From Methylobacterium aerolatum (GTDB lineage: Bacteria > Pseudomonadota > Alphaproteobacteria > Rhizobiales > Beijerinckiaceae): DNA of 64,000 bases. Numbering within the stretch: position 1 is the stretch's first letter; every line of letters begins with the position of its first letter. Both the position numbers and the translations under genes were made by a program. This document shows, piece after piece, positions 48,490 through 59,325 of the stretch. The stretch covers positions 62,001 through 126,000 of the forward strand of contig NZ_BPQE01000020.1 in the NCBI RefSeq assembly GCF_022179085.1. The letters run 5' to 3'. Under the pieces are notes generated by a model. The model saw nothing but the letters and a program-made list of their open reading frames with translations. It did not search any database and had not been told where the DNA came from.

Positions 48490-49707
48490 TCAGGCGGCGC
48501 CGGTGGCCGGGGACTTGCCCGGCTCGGCCTTCGCGAGACCGACGGCGCCGGCCTCGGAGGCGGCCCCCTCGGTCTTCGGCTGGAAGGATGCGTGGACGAC
48601 GGACCCGTCCCGGGTCAGGTTCGTGGCCTTCACGAGCTCGTCGTCCCACTTGATCGCCAGAGCCTTCGACTCCTTGTCGACCAGGGTTTCGATGAAGGCG
48701 TAGAGGTTGCGGGCGTAGAGGCTCGACGCCGTGGCCGCGAGGCGGCCCGCGACGTTGAGGTGGCCCACGATCTTCGCGCCGTTCGGCGTGGTCACGATCT
48801 CGCCCGGCTTGGCCCCGGCCACGTTGCCGCCGCGCTCCACCGCGAGGTCCACCAGCACCGAGCCGGGCTTCATCGAGGCGACCATCTCCTCGGAGACGAG
48901 CTTCGGCGCCGGGCGGCCCGGGATCAGGGCCGTGGTGATGACGATATCCTGCTTGGCGATGTGGCCCTTCACCAGCTCCGCCTGCTTCTTCTGGTACTCC
49001 GCCGACATCTCCTTGGCGTAGCCGCCGGAGGTCTCGGCCTGCTTGAACTCCTCGTCCTCGACGGCGACGAACTTGGCGCCGAGCGATTCGACCTGCTCCT
49101 TCGTCGCCGGGCGCACGTCCGTGGCGGTGACGACGGCGCCGAGGCGGCGGGCTGTGGCGATGGCCTGGAGACCGGCGACGCCGACGCCCATCACGAAGAC
49201 GCGGGCGGCGGGCACCGTCCCGGCGGCGGTCATCATCATCGGCATGGCCCGGCCGTACTCGGCGGCACCGTCCACCACGGCGCGGTAGCCCGCGAGGTTG
49301 GCCTGGGAGGAGAGCACGTCCATCACCTGGGCACGGGTGATGCGGGGCATCAGCTCCATGGCGAAGGCGTCGATGCCGGCATCGGCCAGACCCTTCAGGG
49401 CCTGCTCGTTGCCGTAGGGGTCCATGATGGCGACGACGGTGGCGCCGCGCTTGAAGATGGACAGCTCCTCGGCGGCCGGGCGGCGCACCTTCAACACGAG
49501 GTCGGCCTCGCGGGCCGCCTCCTCGGCGCTTCCGGCGACGGTGGCGCCCGCAGCCTCGAACTCACCGTCCGGGATGCCGGCCTTCGTCCCGGCGCCGGAC
49601 TGGACCACCACGTCCGCCCCGAGGGCTTTGAACTTCTTCACCGTCTCCGGCACCGCCGCGACCCGCGGTTCCGCGGAGTCCCTTTCGGACAGCACAGCGA
49701 TGCGCAT
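48490..49707 (-). CDS. pntAA: NAD(P) transhydrogenase, alpha-1 (NAD-binding) subunit
   Basis: The 405-residue soluble domain I belongs to the alanine dehydrogenase/PntA family: MRIAVLSERDSAEPRVAAVPETV at the start, AGYRAVVDGA, VMGVGVAGLQAIATARRLGAVVTATDVRP for NAD binding near 172, and LVDLAVERGGN. It is the first pnt gene. The Cox4-like gene ends 178 bases upstream, with no strong terminator seen between them. Confidence 0.95.
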   Translation of the reverse strand: MRIAVLSERDSAEPRVAAVPETVKKFKALGADVVVQSGAGTKAGIPDGEFEAAGATVAGSAEEAAREADLVLKVRRPAAEELSIFKRGATVVAIMDPYGNEQALKGLADAGIDAFAMELMPRITRAQVMDVLSSQANLAGYRAVVDGAAEYGRAMPMMMTAAGTVPAARVFVMGVGVAGLQAIATARRLGAVVTATDVRPATKEQVESLGAKFVAVEDEEFKQAETSGGYAKEMSAEYQKKQAELVKGHIAKQDIVITTALIPGRPAPKLVSEEMVASMKPGSVLVDLAVERGGNVAGAKPGEIVTTPNGAKIVGHLNVAGRLAATASSLYARNLYAFIETLVDKESKALAIKWDDELVKATNLTRDGSVVHASFQPKTEGAASEAGAVGLAKAEPGKSPATGAA

Positions 49708-49884
49708 GCGACGTACCTCAGCGATAGCGAACGATGTCTCGAATGGGCCAAGCGACGGCGCGTTTCGAGGGACGGTTCTCAATTGGTCTAGGGATTTGGA
49801 GGCAAATGTAACGCGCCGGCATCGCTGCCGGCGCGGGCCTCCGCCGAGCCGACCGGCCCTGGCGCCATTCGCGTGAGCGCGGGC

Positions 49885-50178
49885 TCAGGCGAAGAAGAGA
49901 TAGGCCGCGAGCAGCAGGCCGACCACCAGGGGCGCGCGCCAGCCCACGGCCGGGGCGAGCGCCCCGACGGCACCGGCCGCGCCCGAGGCGACTACGCCGA
50001 CGATCGCGAGCAGCCACGCCTCGCGGATGCCACCGATGGCCAGGGCGAGGACCCAACAGATCACGACGCCAGTGGCGATTTCTACGAAACGGACGAATCC
50101 ACGATAGGTCTGTTCGTGGGTGGCCCCGTCCATTGCCGGGCTGTAGGCGTGCCCAGGCACGGTCTGACTATCCGCCAT
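49885..50178 (-). CDS. Small membrane protein, aa3-oxidase subunit IV-like (COX4_pro_2)
   Basis: The 97-residue protein has the subunit IV motif MDGATHEQTYRGFVRFVEIATG near 16-37, followed by three hydrophobic segments rather than the usual one, so it looks extended or fused. ATG 50178 is chosen because the polar head MADSQTVPGHAYSP is typical; an earlier in-frame start adds 8 residues. In many alphaproteobacteria a similar gene sits directly before pntAA. A direct role in cytochrome oxidase is not shown. Confidence 0.7.
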   Translation of the reverse strand: MADSQTVPGHAYSPAMDGATHEQTYRGFVRFVEIATGVVICWVLALAIGGIREAWLLAIVGVVASGAAGAVGALAPAVGWRAPLVVGLLLAAYLFFA

Positions 50179-50465
50179 CTTCGACTGATCCCTCGGGCAC
50201 AACTCTTTTTTCGTTGCTAGCTTATCTAGCCCACGGGCTCAATCGTCGCAATCGGCCGGATGGCCTTGTGGGACGGCATCCCGCACGGCTTTCTTCGACC
50301 AAAGTAGGGATTGTGGGCTCCAACGGCGATTCGCGCGGTCGTCGAGGCCTGAACCGCAGGGGTGGCCGCCGATCGCGCGCCGCAGTCCGGGAGTTCGACC
50401 GGATCGGTGGACGGCGCAGAGGATTTGGACGGACGGATCGGCCGGCAGCGAGTCCGGCCTGTCCC

Positions 50466-51950
<1,485 letters not shown>

Positions 51951-52224
51951 GCACGCATCCTTGGGGCCGCGCCGGCCCGCGTCGCCGGGAGGCGCGCCAC
52001 CGATTCGGCCGTTGTTTCGTTTCTGGATGCAGGCTGGCCCATAGTCGTAAAGTCGCGCTTAACGACGTTTTTCCTCCGCCGGGCGGGTCGGACGGGAGCC
52101 TCCGCCCCGATCCTCCGTTGAACGGAGGCGGCGTTCGCTCGATATCTGCGTGGGCGAAGCGCGCGGACGCGAGTCCGCCCGGACGTTTCCCGAGGACGAC
52201 GTTTCCCGAGGACATGGAAGACCG

Positions 52225-54105
52225 ATGACAGTGAGCCCCGCCGCCGCCTGGATGCCTGCCGTGCCGGCCGAAGGAGCCGACGCCGCCCGCGCGGCCGCGA
52301 AGGCCGCCGACCTCGGCCAAGTCCTCGGCCCCCTGCCCGAATGGGACCTGTCCGACCTCTATGCCGGCCTCGACGATCCCAAATTCTCCACGGACCTGAC
52401 CCGGGCCGAGGAGGAATGCCGGCAATTCAGCGAATCCTATGCGGGCAAGGTCGCTGCCATCGCCGCCGGGCCGGACGCCCCGTCGCGGCTCGCCGAGGCC
52501 GTCGCGGCCTATGAGCGGATCGAGGATCTGCTCGGCAAGCTGATGTCCTTCGCCGGCCTCGTCTATTCCGGCGACACCACGGACGAGACCCGCGCCAAGT
52601 TCTACGGCGACACGCGGGAGCGGCTCACCAACGCGTCGGGCGACCTGCTCTTCTTCGCCCTCGAACTGAACCGCGTGGACGACGCGGTGATGGACCGGGC
52701 GATGGCCGAGGCGCCGCTGTCACGCTACGCGCCCTGGATCGACGATTTGCGCCGGGAGAAGCCCTACCAGCTGGAAGACCGCATCGAGAAGCTGTTCCTC
52801 GACAAGTCGGTCACGGCCAACGCCGCCTGGGACCGGCTGTTCGACGAGACCATCGCCAGCCTGCGCTTCACCGTGGCCGGCGAGAACCTGTCCCTGGAGC
52901 CGACCCTCAACAAGCTGCAGGACCCGGACGGCACCGTCCGCAAGGAGGCGGCGGGCGCGATCAGCGAGGTGCTGCGGGCGAACCTCCGGGTCTTCACCCT
53001 CATCACCAACACGCTGGCCAAGGACAAGGAGATCGCGGACCGCTGGCGCGGGTTCAAGGACGTGGCCGATGCCCGCCACCTCGCGAACCGGGTCGAGCCG
53101 GAGGTGGTGGCGGCCCTGGTCGATGCCGTGCAGGCGGCCTACCCGCGCCTCTCGCACCGCTACTACAAGCTGAAGGCCAAGTGGTTCGGCCGGGACGCGC
53201 TGCCTTACTGGGACCGGAACGCCCCCCTTCCCAAGGTCGAGCAGCGGACGATCCCCTGGGTCGAGGCCCGGGACACGGTGCTCACCGCCTACGAGGCGTT
53301 CTCCCCCGACATGGCGGGCATCGCCCGGCGATTCTTCGACCGCAACTGGATCGATGCGCCGACCCGCCCCGGCAAGGCGCCCGGCGCCTTCGCCCACCCG
53401 ACGGTGCCCTCCGCGCATCCCTACGTCCTGGTGAATTACCAGGGCAAGCCGCGGGACGTGATGACGCTCGCCCACGAACTCGGCCACGGCGTCCATCAGG
53501 TGCTGGCCGGGCCGAACGGCGCCCTGATGGCGCCGACGCCCCTGACCCTCGCCGAGACCGCCAGCGTGTTCGGCGAGATGCTGACCTTCCGCAAGCTGCT
53601 GGCCGCGACCCAGAACACCGTCCAGCGCCGGGCGATGCTCGCGGCGAAGGTCGAGGACATGATCAACACGGTGGTCCGGCAGATCGCCTTCTACCTGTTC
53701 GAGCGGAAGGTCCACCTCGCCCGCGCCAAGGGCGAATTGACCACCGAGCAGATCAATTCGCTCTGGCTATCCGTGCAGGCGGAGTCCCTCGGCCCGGCGA
53801 TCACGCTGGATTCGGGCTACGAGCCCTTCTGGGCCTACATCCCGCACTTCATCCACTCGCCGTTCTACGTCTACGCCTACGCCTTCGGCGATTGCCTGGT
53901 GAACTCCCTCTACGGCGTCTACCAGAACGCGGAGGACGGCTTCGCGGAGCGCTACATGGCGCTCCTGGCGGCGGGCGGCTCCAAGCCCTACGGCGAGTTG
54001 CTGGCGCCCTTCGGCCTCGATGCCCGCGATCCCGGCTTCTGGGATGTCGGCCTCGGCATGATCGAGGGCATGATCGCCGAACTGGAGGCGATGGAGGAGC
54101 GGTGA
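52225..54105 (+). CDS. pepF: M3-family oligoendopeptidase F
   Basis: The 626-residue zinc peptidase has LAHELGHGVHQ near 414 (HExxH), with the third ligand Glu in LAETASVFGEML near 441, and the C-terminal helix with HFIHSPFYVYAYAFGD. PepF-type enzymes cleave oligopeptides of about 7-17 residues in the cytoplasm. ATG 52225 is chosen; the open frame upstream has no recognisable sequence. The gene is divergent from the response regulator across a 274-base region. Confidence 0.93.
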   Translation: MTVSPAAAWMPAVPAEGADAARAAAKAADLGQVLGPLPEWDLSDLYAGLDDPKFSTDLTRAEEECRQFSESYAGKVAAIAAGPDAPSRLAEAVAAYERIEDLLGKLMSFAGLVYSGDTTDETRAKFYGDTRERLTNASGDLLFFALELNRVDDAVMDRAMAEAPLSRYAPWIDDLRREKPYQLEDRIEKLFLDKSVTANAAWDRLFDETIASLRFTVAGENLSLEPTLNKLQDPDGTVRKEAAGAISEVLRANLRVFTLITNTLAKDKEIADRWRGFKDVADARHLANRVEPEVVAALVDAVQAAYPRLSHRYYKLKAKWFGRDALPYWDRNAPLPKVEQRTIPWVEARDTVLTAYEAFSPDMAGIARRFFDRNWIDAPTRPGKAPGAFAHPTVPSAHPYVLVNYQGKPRDVMTLAHELGHGVHQVLAGPNGALMAPTPLTLAETASVFGEMLTFRKLLAATQNTVQRRAMLAAKVEDMINTVVRQIAFYLFERKVHLARAKGELTTEQINSLWLSVQAESLGPAITLDSGYEPFWAYIPHFIHSPFYVYAYAFGDCLVNSLYGVYQNAEDGFAERYMALLAAGGSKPYGELLAPFGLDARDPGFWDVGLGMIEGMIAELEAMEER

Positions 54106-54137
54106 GAGAAGGGCTGAGCCCTTATCCTCACCCCCTC

Positions 54138-54231
54138 GACGTCGTCGCGAGCGTAGCGAAGCGATCCGGGCACACGCCATCGTTCCGAGGCGTCGCGGGG
54201 CCCCGGATCGCTTGATGTCCGTTCGCAACGG
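54138..54231. repeat. Dispersed palindromic repeat, copy 4 (degenerate)
   Basis: GTCGTCGCGAGCGTAGCGAAGCGATCCGG on the left mirrors CCGGATCGCTTGATGTCCGTTCGCAACG on the right. It fills the short gap between the convergent pepF and rcdA genes. Confidence 0.6.
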
Positions 54232-54249
54232 CGGCGGAGACCGGCGAGA

Positions 54250-54780
54250 TCAGCCCTGCCGGCCGCCGAAGGCCGAGAGGAGCCGCCCGTGCTGGGCCGC
54301 GACGGGGCTGTCCACCGGGCGCGGCGTCGGCCGGTCCTCGGCGATGAGCGTGTCCAGGTGCAGGATGCGGGCGTGCAGGCGCCGGGTCTTCAGGATAAGT
54401 TGCTGCAGGCGCATCGGCAGGAGCGTGAAGGCCTCGGCCTTCGGCGGCTCGGTGACGCCGAGGCGGACCCGGTGCTTCTCCTCCACGGCCTGGGCCGGGG
54501 TCATCTCGCCTTCGGCCACTGCCCGCTGGACGAGGAGCCACGAGGCGATCTGCATGAGGAGCGTCGTCAGCCGCATGCTCTCGGCGGCGTAGCTCAGCGT
54601 GGCATCCCGGGAAACGAGGCGGGATTCGTCCCGCCCGTCGCCGTCGAGATAGGCGGCCGTCTCCTCCACGAGGGCCATGCCCTCGCGGAACAGCGTGCGG
54701 AAGGCGTCGGAGTGAACGTAGCTCTGGCCGAACTCGACCCAGTCGCGCCTGTCCCGAAACGTGACGTCGTAGCCGTTCAT
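54250..54780 (-). CDS. rcdA: RcdA-family (DUF1465) cell-cycle adaptor
   Basis: The 176-residue all-helical protein contains SDAFRTLFREGMALVEETAAYLDG near 25 and YAAESMRLTTLLMQIASWLLVQRAVAEGEMT near 65-95, the signature of RcdA. In Caulobacter RcdA links substrates such as CtrA to ClpXP via CpdR. The ATG has GAGGCAGG upstream. It is monocistronic and converges with pepF. Identification is by these motifs; function is transferred from the family. Confidence 0.85.
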   Translation of the reverse strand: MNGYDVTFRDRRDWVEFGQSYVHSDAFRTLFREGMALVEETAAYLDGDGRDESRLVSRDATLSYAAESMRLTTLLMQIASWLLVQRAVAEGEMTPAQAVEEKHRVRLGVTEPPKAEAFTLLPMRLQQLILKTRRLHARILHLDTLIAEDRPTPRPVDSPVAAQHGRLLSAFGGRQG

Positions 54781-55206
54781 CCTGCCTCCTCTGCCGCGAA
54801 GCGGTCCCGTCCTGTCCCGGGCTTGCAACCAAACCGGGATTCGCTCGGCGGCGGGGCAATCCTAGCGCCGAACGGGCAGGGGCGAAGCGTTGACCTTCCG
54901 TTAACCTTAAAGCGGGGGCGCGTTGATTCAATTTGTAGGCATCAACGCTTGCACCGGTTTCCTTCTGGCACCCCGAACCGGCCTGTGGATGATCGCGCCC
55001 CGGCCCGAGGGCGCGTTCGACTGTGGCCGGCGGGCCTCGCCCGGATTCCGCCCTCACGCCGCGTGCGCCGCCGCACGGCGATGCCACATTCCGGCCCATT
55101 CGCGGTCCCATTCGAGAGGGAGTCTTAAGCACGACTCGGCACGGTGCGGGCGAAACACCTTCGGTCCGCCCGGACCTTTCGATTACCGGACCAGAGCCAG
55201 CGACCC
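54781..55206. other. 426-base divergent intergenic region
   Basis: The region separates rcdA (minus) from the L,D-transpeptidase (plus). It contains an AT-richer patch with TTGACC and GTTAACCTTAAAG at about 54890-54912, which may hold promoters. No convincing gene, RNA fold or repeat was seen; short open frames here look like GC-bias artefacts. Confidence 0.5.
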
Positions 55207-56544
55207 ATGCGCACCAAGGCACCTTCGCGGCACGCCGCACCCCGCCTTTCCGCCCTCACCGCGTCCGTCGGCCTCGCCCTCGGCACGCTGACGGCCGTCT
55301 CGGCCCTCGCGGCCCCGGCCCGCGACCAAGCCGGCTACGCCCAGGCCGAGTGGGCGCAGGACTACGCCGCCCCGGCGGCGATGCAGGTGCAGCGCGAGAC
55401 CGTGCCGATCCTCTCGCCGCAGACCATCTCCGCCACGGAGCAGATGGTCGAGAAGTACCGCGAGATCGTCTCCCGCGGCGGTTGGCGGCCGGTGACCGGC
55501 GCCGAGCGCCTGCGCATCGGCTCGAAGGGGCCGGCGGTGGCCGCCGTGCGCCAGCGCCTGATTGTGACGGGCGACCTCGACCCGTCGGCCACCAACACCG
55601 GCGTGTACGATTCCTACGTCGCGGCGGGCGTGAAGCGCTTCCAGGCCCGGCACGGCCTGAGCCAGACCGGCTCCATGAGCCCTGCCACCGAGCAGGCCAT
55701 GAACGTGCCCGCCGAGATCCGGCTGCGCCAGCTCGAGACCAACGTGCTGCGCCTGCGCTCCTATTCCGGCGACCTCGGCCGCCGCTTCGTCATCACCAAC
55801 ATCCCGGCCGCCCTGGTCGAGACGGTGGAGGACGGCCGCATCGTGACGCTGCACGCCGCCGGCGTCGGCAAGATCGACCGCCAGTCGCCGATCATGAACA
55901 CCAAGGCGACGCAGATCAATTTCAACCCGACCTGGACGGTCCCGGCTTCCATCGTGAAGAAGGACCTGATCCCGAAGATGCAGAAGGATCCGAACTACCT
56001 CACCGACAACAAGATCCGCATCCTCGCCAACGGCCAGGAGATCTCGCCGCGGTCGGTGAACTGGAACTCGGACGAGGGCACCCGCTACACCTACCGGCAG
56101 GATTCGGGCGCCGACTTCAACTCGATGGGCATCGTGCGCATCAACATCCCGAACCCCTACGGCGTGTTCATGCACGACACGAACACCAAGGGCGTGTTCG
56201 GCGACGACTTCCGCTTCATCTCCTCGGGCTGCGTGCGCGTGCAGAACGTGCGCGAGTACATCACGTGGCTGCTGAAGGACACGCCCGGCTGGGGCCGCGA
56301 GCAGGTCGAGCAGGCGATCGAGAGCGGCAAGCGCGTCGATGCCACCCTTTCGCAGCCGGTGCCGGTCTACTGGACCTACATCACCGCCTGGGCGACCCCG
56401 GACGGCTTGGTCCAGTTCCGCGACGACATCTACAAGCGTGACGGCGTGAACGTGCCCTCGACGATCAGCGCGCCGACCCCGGTGGCCAGCGCCGAATCGA
56501 CGATGCCGCAGAACTTCGAGCCCGGCGACGAAGACAACAACTAG
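55207..56544 (+). CDS. L,D-transpeptidase with peptidoglycan-binding domain
   Basis: The 445-residue periplasmic protein has a signal sequence (LSALTASVGLALGTLTAVSALAAPA), a PG_binding_1 helix bundle (VAAVRQRLIVTGDLDPS...GVKRFQARHGLSQTGSM, about 115-160), and a YkuD domain with HDTNTKGVFGDDFRFISSGCVRV near 320-345. The nucleophile region reads SSGCVR rather than the common SHGCVR, replacing the conserved His. It is a second, smaller relative of the gene at 31219. A terminator follows at 56786. Confidence 0.9.
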   Translation: MRTKAPSRHAAPRLSALTASVGLALGTLTAVSALAAPARDQAGYAQAEWAQDYAAPAAMQVQRETVPILSPQTISATEQMVEKYREIVSRGGWRPVTGAERLRIGSKGPAVAAVRQRLIVTGDLDPSATNTGVYDSYVAAGVKRFQARHGLSQTGSMSPATEQAMNVPAEIRLRQLETNVLRLRSYSGDLGRRFVITNIPAALVETVEDGRIVTLHAAGVGKIDRQSPIMNTKATQINFNPTWTVPASIVKKDLIPKMQKDPNYLTDNKIRILANGQEISPRSVNWNSDEGTRYTYRQDSGADFNSMGIVRINIPNPYGVFMHDTNTKGVFGDDFRFISSGCVRVQNVREYITWLLKDTPGWGREQVEQAIESGKRVDATLSQPVPVYWTYITAWATPDGLVQFRDDIYKRDGVNVPSTISAPTPVASAESTMPQNFEPGDEDNN

Positions 56545-56601
56545 CGCCTTTACGAGCGCCTCGGCCGACCGGACCGAGCCACCCCCGTCGATGCATCCCG
56601 G

Positions 56602-56699
56602 GTCGTCTTTGCGAGCATAGCGAAGCGATTCGGGGACGCGCAGAGTTCGGAGGCGTCTCGCTGCCCTGGATTGCCTCGCCGTCGCCCGCAAGGACGGCG
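56602..56699. repeat. Dispersed palindromic repeat, copy 5
   Basis: GTCGTCTTTGCGAGCATAGCGAAGCGATTC mirrors CCTGGATTGCCTCGCCGTCGCCCGCAAGGACGG. It lies in the 347-base gap 56545-56891, which otherwise holds a terminator at 56786 and no gene. Confidence 0.65.
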
Positions 56700-56785
56700 C
56701 GGAGTGAGCCCGGGGGACCGCCGAGACGGGGCGATCCAAGCCGAACAGACCCCGCCCCGAGCGGCTCTTCCGCCGGCCCTTTCGA

Positions 56786-56819
56786 GGCCCGCGCCCCTTC
56801 CCGGGACGCGGGCCTTTTT
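56786..56819 (+). terminator. Intrinsic terminator before the phosphoesterase gene
   Basis: GGCCCGCG (56786-56793) and CGCGGGCC (56807-56814) pair perfectly around a 13-base loop, followed by TTTTT. It would end transcripts from the L,D-transpeptidase gene. Confidence 0.9.
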
Positions 56820-56891
56820 CGTACCGTGACGCCTGTCATGTGCCGGTCGCGGAAATCTGCTCCGTCGGCGGGGCTGAACACGGAGCCGCCC

Positions 56892-58517
56892 ATGAAGCCG
56901 CTGACCCGCCGGGAGACCCTTGCCGGAGCCGCCGCACTCGCCCTCGCGGCGGGTCCGGCCGGCGCCGCCGCCGACGACGGCGCGGCGACGGGGACGGTCT
57001 ACGGCGTCGAGGGCGGGGCGCGGGCGCCCCTGCCGAACGTCCTCGTCACCAACGGGCGCGAGGTCGCCCGCACGGATGGGCAGGGCCGCTACCGGCTGCC
57101 GCTCTCCGGCGACGGCATCGTCTCGGTGATCAAGCCCTCCGGCTACGCGCTGCCCTGCAACGCCGACAACGTCGTCCAGCACAGCGTGGTCCATCAGCCG
57201 GGAGGAACGCCCAAAGACCTGCGGATGCGCTACCGCGGCCTCGATCCCACGGGGCCGCTGCCCGCCTCCATCGACTTCACCCTGACCAAGGTCGAGGAGC
57301 CGGAGGATTTCGATGTCCTGCTCTTCACCGATCCGCAGCCGGAGAGCCGCCTCGAACTGAATCACGTCCGCGACACCGCCGTGGCGCGGGCCATGACGAT
57401 TCCCGCCGCCTTCGGCATCACCACGGGGGACGTGCTCTTCGACGACCTGTCCCTCTACGGACGCTCGAATGCGATCGTCGGACGGATCGGCGTTCCCTGG
57501 TACAACCTGCCCGGCAATCACGACCTCAACTTCCAGGCGCCGGACGCCCGTCACAGCCGCGAGACCTGGAAGCGCGTCTTCGGCGCGCCCTCCTACGCGT
57601 TCCAGCACGGCCGGGCGCTGTTCGTCATGCTCGACAACGTGGTCTGGCTCGGCCCGGCGGTGGACGTGGTGGGGGGCAAGTACGAGGGCCGCATCGGCGA
57701 GACCAACCTCGCCTTCCTGCGCAACCTCCTGGCGCAGGTGCCCGCCGACACGCTGCTGGTGCTCGGGACCCACATCCCGCTGCACACCGACACGGCGCCG
57801 AACGAGCCGTTCAACAACACCATCGACCGGGCCGCCCTGCTGGAGGTGGTCGAGGGCCGCAAGGTTCTGGCGATCTGCGGGCACACGCACACGACCGAGC
57901 ACCATTACCTCGCGGAGAGGCTGCACCACCATGTGCTCACCGCCGTCTCGGGCTCATGGTGGAGCGGGCCGGACACGCGAACCGGTATCCCGTCCGCCGA
58001 CAGCCGAGATGGGACGCCCAACGGTTTCCACGTCCTCTCGGTGCGCGGGACGGACTACACCACCCGCTTCGTCCCGGCCCAGGGCGAGCCGGATGCGGTG
58101 ATGCGCATCGCCTTCGAGAGCCAACTGCGCGGGGGGATGCCGGAGGTGCTGCGCACGATGCGCCCGATGGAGGCCCTGCGCCCGCCGGTGAGCCAGGATG
58201 CCCTCGCCGCGACGACCCTGGTGGTGAACGTCTTCGACGGCGGCCCGAAGACCCGGCTCGCCTACCGCCTCGGCTCCGGCGCTCCCGTGCCGATGGAGCG
58301 CACGCGGCGTCTCGATCCCTTCGTGGTCGAACTCTTCGCCCGCTATCCCGAGACGAAGAAGGGTTGGGTCCAGGCCACACCCTCGACGCACATCTGGACG
58401 GCCCGCCTGCCGGACGACCTGCCGCCCGGCGCCCACCGCGTCACGGTGGAGGGGACGGACGAGTATGGGCGCCCGATCCGCTCGGCGGCGGTGCTGGAGG
58501 TGACGCGCAGCGTGTGA
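56892..58517 (+). CDS. Exported calcineurin-like metallophosphoesterase with Ig-like flanking domains
   Basis: The 541-residue protein starts MKPLTRRETLAGAAALALAAGPAGA, a Tat-like signal (twin Arg, RRETL). Residues 35-115 form a predicted beta-sandwich (VYGVEGGARAPLPNVLVTNG...). The catalytic core has FTDPQPE near 145, TGDVLFDD, PGNHDLN near 205 and ICGHTHTTEHH near 335, the metal ligands of the calcineurin-like fold. The C-terminal domain ends with HRVTVEGTDEYGRPI. It would hydrolyse a phosphoester outside the cytoplasm. The substrate is unknown. Confidence 0.9.
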   Translation: MKPLTRRETLAGAAALALAAGPAGAAADDGAATGTVYGVEGGARAPLPNVLVTNGREVARTDGQGRYRLPLSGDGIVSVIKPSGYALPCNADNVVQHSVVHQPGGTPKDLRMRYRGLDPTGPLPASIDFTLTKVEEPEDFDVLLFTDPQPESRLELNHVRDTAVARAMTIPAAFGITTGDVLFDDLSLYGRSNAIVGRIGVPWYNLPGNHDLNFQAPDARHSRETWKRVFGAPSYAFQHGRALFVMLDNVVWLGPAVDVVGGKYEGRIGETNLAFLRNLLAQVPADTLLVLGTHIPLHTDTAPNEPFNNTIDRAALLEVVEGRKVLAICGHTHTTEHHYLAERLHHHVLTAVSGSWWSGPDTRTGIPSADSRDGTPNGFHVLSVRGTDYTTRFVPAQGEPDAVMRIAFESQLRGGMPEVLRTMRPMEALRPPVSQDALAATTLVVNVFDGGPKTRLAYRLGSGAPVPMERTRRLDPFVVELFARYPETKKGWVQATPSTHIWTARLPDDLPPGAHRVTVEGTDEYGRPIRSAAVLEVTRSV

Positions 58518-58563
58518 GGACCTGCCGGCAGGCACCACGACCACCACAGCGTGTGACGAAGGG

Positions 58564-58592
58564 GCGTGGCCCGGCGACGGACCGGGCCACGC
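58564..58592. terminator. Hairpin between convergent genes
   Basis: GCGTGGCCCGG (58564-58574) and CCGGGCCACGC (58582-58592) make a perfect 11-bp stem with a 7-base loop and no U-tract. It could block readthrough in both directions. Confidence 0.55.
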
Positions 58593-58602
58593 GGGAGACG
58601 CG

Positions 58603-59181
58603 TCAGGCCGCCAACTGGCGCTGCCCGTGGTTGCCCTCACCTATCTCCTCGATGATCTTCCTGCAGAAGGCGTCGAGGTCGTCCGGGTTGCGGCTGGTGA
58701 TGATGCCCTGGTCGGTCACGACCTCCTTGTCGTGCCACTGGCCGCCGGCATTGATCACGTCGGTCTTGATCGAGGAGAACGACGTCATGTCCCGGCCCTT
58801 GGCGGCGCCGGTCTCGATCAGCAGCCACGGCGCATGGCAGATCGCGGCGACGACCTTGCCCGAGGTGAGGAATGAACGGATCACCTCCAGCGCCTTCGGC
58901 TCCAGCCGCAGCTTGTCCGGGTTGATCTGGCCGCCCGGCAGGACGAGGGCGTCGTAGGCATCGGGATCGACGGTTTCGAGGTCGGTATCGACCGTTACGT
59001 CCTTCCCCCAATCGGTCTTGTCCCAGCCGCGGATCGAGCCCTGGCTCTGGCGGGATTTCGGCGAGGCGACGGTGACGGTCGCACCCGCCTCGGCGAGCTT
59101 GGCCTGCGGGACGGTAAGTTCGCTCTCCTCGAAGCCGTCGGTGGCGAGGATGAGGATCTTGGCCTGCGTGATGTCGGTCAT
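58603..59181 (-). CDS. DJ-1/PfpI-family protein
   Basis: The 192-residue type 1 glutamine-amidotransferase-like protein has the conserved Glu in ATDGFEESELT near 18, DALVLPGGQINPDKL, and the nucleophile elbow AAICHAPWLL with Cys near 114 and His beside it. Members act as glyoxalases/deglycases or stress proteins. It matches the YhbO/PfpI subgroup by eye. It is monocistronic, divergent from the small proline-rich gene. Confidence 0.9.
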   Translation of the reverse strand: MTDITQAKILILATDGFEESELTVPQAKLAEAGATVTVASPKSRQSQGSIRGWDKTDWGKDVTVDTDLETVDPDAYDALVLPGGQINPDKLRLEPKALEVIRSFLTSGKVVAAICHAPWLLIETGAAKGRDMTSFSSIKTDVINAGGQWHDKEVVTDQGIITSRNPDDLDAFCRKIIEEIGEGNHGQRQLAA

Positions 59182-59325
59182 GGCGGGTGTCCGTTGTCGG
59201 AGGATTCGCGGCGCAAACCTGCCGGAGCCTCACCCGTTCCCGGTCCCGTTGCCTCACCCGCGTCCCCGGAACCGACCGTTGCCGCACCCGTTGGGCGGTA
59301 TTCGGTCCACGACAGGAGGGCAGTC

